Shown: positions 15,261-21,499 of the stretch, piece after piece
How the letters are laid out: the number at the start of each line of letters is the position of its first letter
How positions within the stretch are numbered: the stretch's first letter is position 1
Assembly: GCA_964633145.1 (NCBI GenBank)
Contig: CAZWFE010000038.1
Span: forward strand, 1-21,499
Source of the DNA: CAJXSD01 sp964633145
GTDB lineage: Bacteria; Pseudomonadota; Alphaproteobacteria; Rhodobacterales; Rhodobacteraceae
Length of the DNA: 21,499 nt
Reading direction: 5' to 3'
Position numbers and translations under genes: made by a program
Notes under the pieces: model-generated
Databases searched by the model: none
What the model saw: only the letters and a program-made list of their open reading frames with translations
Told to the model about the DNA's origin: nothing

Positions 15261-16619
15261 CTACGCCTCTAGTGCGCGACGCAGCATTTCCAAATCTTCT
15301 GCGATTTGACCATCTTGAATTTTTAATTCTTCGACGCGTTTTACACCGTGCAAAACCGTTGTGTGATCGCGTCCTCCGAACCGGCGCCCAATTTCTGGCA
15401 AGCTGCGGCTGGTCAACTGTTTGGCCAAGTACATAGCGATTTGGCGTGGGCGTGCATAGGATCGTAACCGTTTTGGTCCGATCATATCGGACAGGCGAAT
15501 GTTGTAATGTTCTGCCACCTTACGTTGGATTTCCTCAACCGTGATTTTGCGTTCCGAAGCGCGCAATATATCGGCCAAACAATCCTGCGCCACCTCAAGC
15601 GTGATATCGCGTCCAATCAAGGATGCAAAGGCAAAGAGCCGTGTCAATGCACCCTCAAGCACACGCACATTGGTCGAAATGCGATGGGCCAAAAATTCCA
15701 GCACATGCGGATCAATTGTCAGTTCTGGATAAGACTTGCGATGTTGGTCCACCTTGGACTGTAAAATCCCGAGCCGCAGTTCATAGTCGGTTGGATGCAG
15801 ATCCACGACCAATCCACATTGCATGCGGCTTTTGATCCGATCTTCTAAATCTTTGATTTCGCCAGGGGCGCGGTCCGCCGAAATGATGATTTGTTTGTTC
15901 TGATTAACAAGCGCGTTAAAGGTGTGGAAAAACTCTTCTTGCGTGCTGTCTTTGCCGGCGATGAATTGAACGTCATCGACCATTAACACATCGACCGAGC
16001 GAAACAGTTGTTTGAAATCCATCATTTTGCGATCACGCAATGCCTGAACAAAGCGGTACATGAACTGTTCTGCTGACAGATAAACCACATTCAAATCAGG
16101 GCGATTGATGTGCAAATCCCATGCGATCGCATGCATCAGGTGGGTTTTACCCAAGCCAACGCCGCCATATAAAAACAACGGGTTAAAGCTGACCGTTTCG
16201 CCTTTGCCGACGCGACGCGCTGCGGCGTGGGCCAATTCGTTCGGTTTGCCGACAATAAACGTATCAAAGGTAAAGCGCGGATCCAAAGGCGCGCCAGGCA
16301 GGTCGCCGTCTGTCTGTGGTTCGGCCATTGGGGACGCTGATTTTGGTGTTGTTTGCGCAGGGCGGTGATGCTGATCTTTGGACAGAACTTCGAACCGCAA
16401 GCGCCGGACGGACGAATCCATTTGGCTGAACTGATGCAGAATCATGTCGGAAAAATTTTGCGACACATAATTGCCCAAAAAATTGGTGGGGACGGAAATT
16501 ACAGCGACGCCATCTTGCATTTCGTGAAATTGCAGTGGGTCGATCCAGTTTTTGTAACTGTTTTCGCCTACAGTCCTTAGCATAGATTGCTTAAGCTGTC
16601 CCCACTGTTCATGCGTCAT
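15261..16619 (-). CDS. dnaA: Chromosomal replication initiator protein DnaA
   Basis: AAA+ ATPase that binds DnaA boxes and opens the origin. 452 residues from ATG 16619. Domain I begins MTHEQWGQLKQSMLRTVG. A variable linker spans about 82-112. The AAA+ domain has Walker A GGVGLGKT (152-159) and Walker B DVLMVDDVQ (210-218). The C-terminal domain IV holds the DNA-binding signature RSLPEIGRRFGGRDHTTVLHG. The frame is open to 16709 with other ATGs at 16649 and 16709, but ATG 16619 gives the usual family N-terminus. The ribosome site is weak, with GGGACG about 10 nt upstream. The long leader and several small palindromes upstream leave room for autoregulation, though I found no exact DnaA box there. 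Confidence 0.97.
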   Translation of the reverse strand: MTHEQWGQLKQSMLRTVGENSYKNWIDPLQFHEMQDGVAVISVPTNFLGNYVSQNFSDMILHQFSQMDSSVRRLRFEVLSKDQHHRPAQTTPKSASPMAEPQTDGDLPGAPLDPRFTFDTFIVGKPNELAHAAARRVGKGETVSFNPLFLYGGVGLGKTHLMHAIAWDLHINRPDLNVVYLSAEQFMYRFVQALRDRKMMDFKQLFRSVDVLMVDDVQFIAGKDSTQEEFFHTFNALVNQNKQIIISADRAPGEIKDLEDRIKSRMQCGLVVDLHPTDYELRLGILQSKVDQHRKSYPELTIDPHVLEFLAHRISTNVRVLEGALTRLFAFASLIGRDITLEVAQDCLADILRASERKITVEEIQRKVAEHYNIRLSDMIGPKRLRSYARPRQIAMYLAKQLTSRSLPEIGRRFGGRDHTTVLHGVKRVEELKIQDGQIAEDLEMLRRALEA

Positions 16620-16974
16620 TATTTTACGTCCCAAATACGTTTTGATCATCTGCCTGCGAACAGACAAACATATCCCACACGCAAAAACATGTTTGCGCGT
16701 TATTTCCAAATTTTATGAATGGACAAAATAAAACGTGCTGTTCTTCAACAGTGCGGGCGCGTCCCAAAAACCCACCGTTCTAAAAATGTCCCCCAAGTGC
16801 GATTCACTCGCAGTCACACGTTAGCAAGAACTAGTGAAACGGGGCAACAGAACTATGAGCTTGACTCGAGTTTTTCTGAAAAGAATCTCTGACGTCTAAA
16901 TTAAAGGGATCCAGACGCAAAAAAGCGCGCCGCAAAATGCAGTGCGCTTTCTAAATCTTGCAACAAACGCGTGG
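16620..16974. other. dnaA-rpsT intergenic region
   Basis: This 355-bp gap holds the dnaA upstream region and the rpsT terminator. Small inverted repeats are visible: CGCAAA/TTTGCG around an AAACATGTTT palindrome (16680-16697), CTGTT/AACAG (about 16738-16751), and TGCGA/TCGCA (16798-16812). I saw no exact TTATCCACA or its complement, no box cluster, and no GATC-rich or strongly AT-rich unwinding block, so an origin here is not supported. No convincing dnaA promoter could be picked by eye, and no protein gene is evident. Confidence 0.6.
16919..16950 (-). terminator. Intrinsic terminator of rpsT
   Basis: On the minus strand AAAGCGC (16950-16944) pairs with GCGCTTT (16928-16922), with an inner stem CTGCA/TGCGG closing a TTT loop after one A-C mismatch, followed by a run of T ending at 16919. 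It begins about 25 bp after the rpsT stop codon. Confidence 0.8.
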
Positions 16975-17238
16975 TTACGCGATTGCTTTGACGCGTGCTG
17001 ACAAACGCGAAATCTTGCGAGACGCTGTGTTTTTGTGGAAAACACCTTTTGTCACACCGCGCATTACTTCTGGCTGTGCTGCACGCAGCGCTTCGGCTGC
17101 TGCTGATTTGTCACCGCTTACGATGGCCTCTTCGACCTTGCGCAGGAACGTACGGATACGCGAACGGCGAGCTTTGTTTACGTCAGTACGGCGCACCGTT
17201 TGGCGTGCGCGCTTTTTTGATTGAGGCGTGTTTGCCAT
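16975..17238 (-). CDS. rpsT: 30S ribosomal protein S20
   Basis: Primary 16S rRNA-binding protein of the small subunit. 87 residues, normal length, rich in lysine and arginine. The opening MANTPQSKKRARQTVRR and the C-terminal half, with GVFHKNTASRKISRLSARV, are typical of bacterial S20. It has its own promoter candidate and terminator, so it is probably transcribed alone. rpsT next to dnaA is, from memory, common in Rhodobacterales. The ribosome site before ATG 17238 is modest (GATGAAG). Confidence 0.98.
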   Translation of the reverse strand: MANTPQSKKRARQTVRRTDVNKARRSRIRTFLRKVEEAIVSGDKSAAAEALRAAQPEVMRGVTKGVFHKNTASRKISRLSARVKAIA

Positions 17239-17283
17239 GTGTCTTCATCCCATTGCTTGGGTTACATATAATCTCAAGCCGCG

Positions 17284-17312
17284 TCTTTAGGCCCGACTCG
17301 GTTCTGAGTCAA
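17284..17312 (-). promoter_or_regulatory. Candidate promoter of rpsT
   Basis: On the minus strand TTGACT (17312-17307) is followed after 17 bp by TAAAGA (17289-17284). The -35 matches five of six consensus bases; the -10 matches only three. The spacer begins inside an inverted repeat GACTC/GAGTC. This would give a leader of about 40 nt before rpsT. A different -10 (TTATAT near 17270) is present but has no partner -35 at proper spacing. Confidence 0.35.
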
Positions 17313-17354
17313 CAGGGTTTCCCCAAAATTCCCTAAAAAACGCGCCCCAAGGGT

Positions 17355-18131
17355 TCATTTGTCGCGAAACTGTGCTTCGCGTTTATCGATAAAGGCATTC
17401 ATGCCTTCTTTCTGGTCTTCGGTGGCGAACATTGAATGGAACAAGCGTCGTTCAATCATCAGGCCCTCTGCAAGGGTTGTCTCGTAAGATTTGTTAACGG
17501 CTTCTTTCGCAGCCATCACGGAAATCATAGATTTTTCCGCGATTTTGGCCGCTGCCGCCAGCGTTTCTTCCATCAATTTTTTCGCAGGAACAACGCGGCT
17601 TACCAATCCGCATCGTTCCGCTTCGTCAGCTTCCATAAAGCGGCCGGTTAGGTTCATGTCCATCGCTTTGGATTTTCCGATCGACCGTGTCAGGCGTTGT
17701 GTGCCGCCCATACCTGCGATTACGCCCAGGTTAATTTCTGGCTGACCAAATTTCGCAGTATCAGATGCGATGATAAAATCGCACATCATTGCCAATTCAC
17801 ATCCACCACCCAAGGCATATCCAGACACGGCGGCAATAATTGGCTTGCGGATACGGATAATTCTGTTGGCTTCTTCTGCGAATAAATCGCCCGTAAAGAC
17901 ATCAACAAAACTCTGCGTGCTCATCATTTTGATGTCAGCGCCGGCTGCAAATGCTTTCTCGGATCCGGTGATCACAATGCAGCGTACTTTTTCATTTTTT
18001 TGCGCGCATTCCAATGCGTCGCATAGTTCCGACATCAGCTGATCGTTCAATGCATTCAGCGCATCTGGACGGTTCAGTTTCATCAAAGCAACGTGGTCTT
18101 CGATTTCGACGATAATCGTCTCATAAGCCAT
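17355..18131 (-). CDS. Enoyl-CoA hydratase (crotonase family)
   Basis: Adds water to trans-2-enoyl-CoA, giving (S)-3-hydroxyacyl-CoA in fatty acid beta-oxidation. 258 residues of the crotonase fold. The CoA/oxyanion-hole motifs are AFAAGADIKMM (60-70) and GYALGGGCELAMMCDFIIAS (104-123). Both catalytic glutamates of true hydratases are present: E112 in GGCELA and E132 in GQPEINLGVIAGMGGTQRL. This argues for hydratase activity over isomerase or decarboxylase relatives. The ribosome site before ATG 18131 is unclear. It lies 63 bp downstream of mutM in the same direction and may share its transcript. A T-run follows the stop but without a convincing stem. Confidence 0.93.
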   Translation of the reverse strand: MAYETIIVEIEDHVALMKLNRPDALNALNDQLMSELCDALECAQKNEKVRCIVITGSEKAFAAGADIKMMSTQSFVDVFTGDLFAEEANRIIRIRKPIIAAVSGYALGGGCELAMMCDFIIASDTAKFGQPEINLGVIAGMGGTQRLTRSIGKSKAMDMNLTGRFMEADEAERCGLVSRVVPAKKLMEETLAAAAKIAEKSMISVMAAKEAVNKSYETTLAEGLMIERRLFHSMFATEDQKEGMNAFIDKREAQFRDK

Positions 18132-18194
18132 GAAACAGTCTTTCAGTTGTTTTCCTCAGTCCCTGTCATTACCACGATTGCTATTTTGATCAAG

Positions 18195-19046
18195 CTATCT
18201 TTGACATGAGGGGCAGTAAAAACTAGAGCGCCCAGACTGTGTGATGCGGCGTATTGTGTCATTACAATCAGGTGTTTGGCACTGTTTTCCTTCGCGGCCA
18301 TAGACATCAAAACTGTGTTGAAAATACCCCAATTCGCCGTCCGTTTGGCGAAAATCGCGCAAAGATGATCCGCCCGCTTGGATTGCTTGGGATAGGACGT
18401 CACGTATTATGGGAATCAATCCTGCCAATCGTTTTGCTGAAATGTTCACGGCGTGCCGCTGTGGTGAAATCCCAGCGCGATAAAGTGTTTCACACACATA
18501 AATATTGCCCAGTCCAGCCACCACGGATTGATCCAGCAAGACAGATTTTATTGGGGATTTTCGGTGCGATACCTTGTCGATCAGATAGCGTTCATGAAAC
18601 GCATTGGACAACGGTTCTGGACCCAGAACGCGGATCAAAGGGTGGTTATCGATGTTTTGCGTATTGATTAAATCCATTGCCCCAAATCTGCGTGGATCAT
18701 TAAAGGTGATCCGCGCGTTGTTTTCCAAATCTAACACGACGTGGTCATGTTTTTGCTGGGCGGGGTGGTCGTGGACAAAGGTTCCCATAGGATCGCCTGA
18801 TATCAGCATGCGCCCCGACATTCCCAGATGGATTAACAGCGTTTCATCCCGGTCCAATTCAGCCAAAATATATTTTGATCGGCGCCACATGCGTTCAACA
18901 CGTGCCCCTGTCAGGCGTTTTGCCATGTTTTCGGGAAACGGCCAGCGCAGATCGGGTCTGTTGACGGCAGCATGCGTGATGCGCTGACCGGTCATAACCG
19001 GTTCCAGTCCGCGCATAACCGTTTCGACTTCGGGTAATTCGGGCAT
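18195..19046 (-). CDS. mutM: Formamidopyrimidine-DNA glycosylase (Fpg/MutM)
   Basis: Bifunctional base-excision repair enzyme that removes 8-oxoguanine and formamidopyrimidines and nicks the abasic strand. 283 residues from ATG 19046. The frame is open further up to 19196, but this start is required because the catalytic amine is Pro2 of MPELPEVETV, with E3 alongside. K58 in RRSKYI corresponds to the conserved beta-hairpin lysine. The helix-two-turn-helix region has LDQSVVAGLGNIY. The C-terminal zinc finger uses Cys256, 261, 278 and 281, with the DNA-contacting GRSSFYC. AGGA lies 6-9 nt before the start. It is divergent from ubiE, with 151 bp between the two starts. Confidence 0.97.
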   Translation of the reverse strand: MPELPEVETVMRGLEPVMTGQRITHAAVNRPDLRWPFPENMAKRLTGARVERMWRRSKYILAELDRDETLLIHLGMSGRMLISGDPMGTFVHDHPAQQKHDHVVLDLENNARITFNDPRRFGAMDLINTQNIDNHPLIRVLGPEPLSNAFHERYLIDKVSHRKSPIKSVLLDQSVVAGLGNIYVCETLYRAGISPQRHAVNISAKRLAGLIPIIRDVLSQAIQAGGSSLRDFRQTDGELGYFQHSFDVYGREGKQCQTPDCNDTIRRITQSGRSSFYCPSCQR

Positions 19047-19140
19047 TGTGTCCTGCTTGCAATATGTTTGGTTTCGCCAAAAACAAAGGCATTGGCATGT
19101 GAATTCGTTTGGATTCGTGTCTATTGTCGTAAAGGACGCA

Positions 19141-19177
19141 TTGCAACATGGCCCTATCTTTCTATAACAAGGTAGGG
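19141..19177 (+). promoter_or_regulatory. ubiE promoter candidate within an inverted repeat
   Basis: TTGCAA (19141-19146) and TATAAC (19163-19168) are 16 bp apart, a plausible sigma-70 promoter ending 29 bp before the ubiE ATG. The -10 lies between the arms of an inverted repeat: CCCTATCTT (19152-19160) and AAGGTAGGG (19169-19177), nine paired positions with one G-T. An operator overlapping the promoter would look like this. It is assigned by eye only. Confidence 0.45.
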
Positions 19178-19197
19178 AAACGATAGGACAAGGCAAG

Positions 19198-19947
19198 ATG
19201 ACCGATCCGGAAAATACAACCCATTTTGGATTTCAAACCGTACCCGAAGCCGAAAAAGCATCGCGTGTTCAAGGTGTGTTTGGATCCGTTGCGTCAAAAT
19301 ATGACATCATGAATGATGTGATGTCGATGGGCATCCATCGCGTTTGGAAAGATGCGATGATGGATTGGTTGGCGCCACGTCCGGGGCAGCGTCTTTTGGA
19401 TGTTGCAGGTGGCACAGGCGATATTTCGTTTCGGTTCCTAAAACGGGCCGGACACGCACATTCAACGGTATTGGATTTAACAGAACCCATGTTGGTCGCG
19501 GGGCGCAAGCGCGCCGAGGCTGACCAAATGGCAGACCAATTGGATTGGGTCGTCGGTGATGCCATGGCCCTGCCGTTTGAGGACAACACATTTGACGTCT
19601 ATACCATCAGCTTTGGTATCCGAAACGTCACCAAGCCGCAGATCGCCCTGAACGAAGCATACCGCGTTCTAAAACCCGGCGGTCGTTTGGTGGTGTTAGA
19701 GTTTTCGCAAATTCCAAACGATATGTTGCAATGGATTTATGACCGCTATTCGTTCAACATGATCCCCCGCATGGGCAAAATTATTGCAAATGATTGGGAC
19801 AGTTATCAATATTTGGTCGAATCCATTCGTAAATTCCCTGACCAAGATACGTTTTTGTCGATGGTGAAACAGGCTGGGTTTGAAAACGCAAAATATAGAA
19901 ACCTAACAATGGGCGTCGCCTGTTTGCATTCGGGATGGAAAATTTAG
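19198..19947 (+). CDS. ubiE: Ubiquinone/menaquinone C-methyltransferase UbiE
   Basis: SAM-dependent C-methylation of 2-polyprenyl-6-methoxy-1,4-benzoquinol in ubiquinone synthesis, at the membrane surface. 249 residues, standard length. The UbiE/COQ5 signature YDIMNDVMSMGIHRVWK lies at 35-51, the SAM-binding motif I LDVAGGTGD at 67-75, DLTEPML follows, then the family block FGIRNV and VLEFSQ. ATG 19198 has AGGACAAGG within 15 nt upstream. Only 3 bp separate its stop from ubiB, so the two are an operon; no menaquinone genes are seen, which fits an aerobic ubiquinone role. Confidence 0.97.
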   Translation: MTDPENTTHFGFQTVPEAEKASRVQGVFGSVASKYDIMNDVMSMGIHRVWKDAMMDWLAPRPGQRLLDVAGGTGDISFRFLKRAGHAHSTVLDLTEPMLVAGRKRAEADQMADQLDWVVGDAMALPFEDNTFDVYTISFGIRNVTKPQIALNEAYRVLKPGGRLVVLEFSQIPNDMLQWIYDRYSFNMIPRMGKIIANDWDSYQYLVESIRKFPDQDTFLSMVKQAGFENAKYRNLTMGVACLHSGWKI

Positions 19948-19950
19948 GCA

Positions 19951-21498
19951 ATGCGCGGACCACACAATATTTGGCGGCTGATCCGGACGGGCGCAACCTT
20001 TGAACGCACGGGCGCAATGCGTGTTGTGTTGGATGCAATGGATGTGCCGCCTAGCTTACGCATTGCTGCGCGGGTTTTGGGGTGGCCGTTCAAACTGTTT
20101 GGATATCGCGGGGATATGGCTATGCCGCCCGTGCCGCGTGCGCTGACAGCGCTTGGTCCGGCGTATATCAAATTTGGGCAAATTCTATCAACACGACCCG
20201 ATGTCGTTGGTCCCGAACTGGCCCAGCAAATGCGGGTTTTGCAGGATAAACTTCCTCCCTTTTCGATCGAAGAGGCCAAGGCCACGTTTTTAGAAGAAAC
20301 GGGCATGGATCCTGATCAGGTCTTTACCGAATTTTCAGAACCTGTGGCCGCGGCATCGATTGCGCAGGTTCATCGCGCGCGGTTGGCGGATACGGGCGAA
20401 TACGTCGCGGTCAAGGTGCTGCGCCCAGGGATTGAACGTGCATTTATCCAGGATGTGGATGCGTTTTATCTGGCGGCGCGGATGGTCGAAATACTGGCCC
20501 CCTTTGCGCGCCGCTTGCGTCCTATGGATGTCATCCGCCATTTCGAAGGCGTGGTTTTGGGCGAGTTGGATTTGCGCCTTGAGAGTTCGTCTGCCTCTGA
20601 ATTCGCAGCCAATACAGATGCAGATGCGGGCTTTCGTGTGCCTCATGTGAAATGGCCCTATTCCGCGCGTCGCGTCATGACGATGGATTGGGTGGATGGC
20701 ACGCCGCTTGGCGATAACGATGCGCTGGACGTTGTCGGGGTTGATCGCACTGAATTGGGCGAACGTGTCCTGCAACTTTTCCTAAATCATGCGCTGCGTG
20801 ACGGATTTTTCCATGCCGATATGCACCAAGGTAATCTGAAGGTCGGGCCAGACGGTGATGTGGTTGCCTTTGACTTTGGGATTATGGGGCATATCGACGA
20901 ATATACACGACGTGTCTATGCTGAAATCCTGTTTGGCTTTATTCAGCGTGATTATAAACGCGTGGCCGAAGTACATTTTGAGGCAGGCTATGTCCCCGCC
21001 TCGCAAGATGTTGATGAATTTGCCCGCGCATTGCGTGCGGTGGGCGAACCGATTTTTGGAATGAATGCCACGCATATTTCCATGGGGCGTTTGTTAAATC
21101 ATCTGTTTGAAGTGACCGAGCGTTTTGGCATGGAAACACGTACCGAATTGATCCTGCTACAACGGACGATGGTCGTCGTCGAAGGCGTGGCACGGTCGCT
21201 GAACCCCAATATCAATATTTGGCAGGTGGCCAAGCCGGTGGTCGAAAATTATATCCGCGACAGCATCGGCCCACGCGCCGTTTTGCGTGATTTGGCGAAC
21301 ACAGTTCAGGTTTTAACCCGTTTTGGTCCCCGCCTGCCAGGGATCGTTGAACGTGCTTTGATTGAACAGGCCTCGCCCCAACCCGCGCCACCCCGCCCAT
21401 CGGTCTGGCGCACAGTTTTGTGGTCAGGTATCGCGGCCGTGGTTGGCATGGGGGCGATGTATGTGATTATGACATATTGGGCGCACGCAGGGCTGTAA
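19951..21498 (+). CDS. ubiB: Ubiquinone biosynthesis protein kinase-like UbiB
   Basis: Atypical ABC1/ADCK kinase-like ATPase needed for ubiquinone synthesis; it is thought to act on or extract lipid intermediates for the Ubi complex. It is complete within the window, 515 residues. Family hallmarks: KFGQ (74-77, the KxGQ motif), the alanine-rich AAAS loop (133-136) in place of a normal glycine-rich loop, K155 in VAVKVLRPG, HADMHQGN (288-295) and DFG (308-310). The C-terminus ends with a hydrophobic anchor (about 486-510) after a proline-rich linker, matching the membrane-tethered UbiB layout. It is translated directly after ubiE. The TAA stop ends one base before the window edge. Confidence 0.97.
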   Translation: MRGPHNIWRLIRTGATFERTGAMRVVLDAMDVPPSLRIAARVLGWPFKLFGYRGDMAMPPVPRALTALGPAYIKFGQILSTRPDVVGPELAQQMRVLQDKLPPFSIEEAKATFLEETGMDPDQVFTEFSEPVAAASIAQVHRARLADTGEYVAVKVLRPGIERAFIQDVDAFYLAARMVEILAPFARRLRPMDVIRHFEGVVLGELDLRLESSSASEFAANTDADAGFRVPHVKWPYSARRVMTMDWVDGTPLGDNDALDVVGVDRTELGERVLQLFLNHALRDGFFHADMHQGNLKVGPDGDVVAFDFGIMGHIDEYTRRVYAEILFGFIQRDYKRVAEVHFEAGYVPASQDVDEFARALRAVGEPIFGMNATHISMGRLLNHLFEVTERFGMETRTELILLQRTMVVVEGVARSLNPNINIWQVAKPVVENYIRDSIGPRAVLRDLANTVQVLTRFGPRLPGIVERALIEQASPQPAPPRPSVWRTVLWSGIAAVVGMGAMYVIMTYWAHAGL

Positions 21499-21499
21499 C

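Noticed and set aside
17325..17354. Possible terminator after the enoyl-CoA hydratase gene (T-run on the minus strand)
   Set aside because: A TTTTTT run is present, but only 3-4 bp stems could be drawn next to it.
19047..19196. Longer N-terminus for MutM (start near 19196)
   Set aside because: Pro2 must be the mature N-terminus for catalysis, so only the ATG at 19046 makes a working enzyme; the extra residues look non-coding.
1115..20312. Frequent GGATCC sites across the window
   Set aside because: They look common by eye, mostly in coding frames, but I cannot compute expectation here, and codon preference for GAT and CC-rich contexts may explain them.
1..21499. Signs of a mobile island or defence system, prompted by the possibility of a novel system
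   Set aside because: No integrase, transposase, toxin-antitoxin pair, direct-repeat boundary, CRISPR array or abrupt composition change was seen. The tRNA-Thr edge at position 1 could be an integration site, but the sequence beyond it is not in the window.

Overview
The window reads as an alphaproteobacterial chromosome segment, most likely from Rhodobacterales (Roseobacter-like). Three things point there: the linked order ubiB-ubiE / mutM - enoyl-CoA hydratase - rpsT - dnaA - dnaN - recF - gyrB, the short GyrB of about 805 residues without the gammaproteobacterial insert, and the sequence style of RibF, DnaA and GyrB. Base composition looks moderate by eye (not computed), lower than in many Rhodobacterales. 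I see no insertion sequence, phage gene, CRISPR array, rRNA or island boundary. It is a compact housekeeping region with 19 protein genes and one tRNA.

Left part (1-9730), mostly + strand: a minus-strand tRNA-Thr(CGU), a YggT-family membrane protein, recQ with two HRDC-like domains, yaaA (peroxide stress), and ppaC (Mn-dependent family II pyrophosphatase). A minus-strand APC-like membrane transporter converges on ppaC. Then come a TIGR01459-type HAD hydrolase and a MaoC-type hydratase, followed by a GC-rich double-hairpin element. The ribF - YcgN/YkgJ-like cysteine-cluster gene - ltaE set is tightly coupled and closed by a strong intrinsic terminator facing the end of gyrB.

Middle part (9726-16974), minus strand: dnaA, dnaN, recF, a LysE-family exporter and gyrB, transcribed in that order towards lower coordinates. 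This is the replication initiation / sliding clamp / gap repair / supercoiling module. recF and the LysE gene overlap by 4 bp, and gyrB has its own near-consensus promoter. A 355 bp gap between dnaA and rpsT holds the dnaA leader and the rpsT terminator.

Right part (16975-21499): rpsT, an enoyl-CoA hydratase and mutM on the minus strand, divergent from ubiE-ubiB on the + strand, which act in ubiquinone synthesis. The ubiE promoter candidate sits inside an inverted repeat.

I did not find a convincing undescribed system. The points worth a second look are small: an intergenic palindromic element at about 7121-7190, inverted repeats at the ubiE promoter and in the dnaN leader, the HAD protein with Trp in place of the second motif-I Asp, the tandem HRDC tail of RecQ, and the coupling of the cysteine-cluster gene to ribF.
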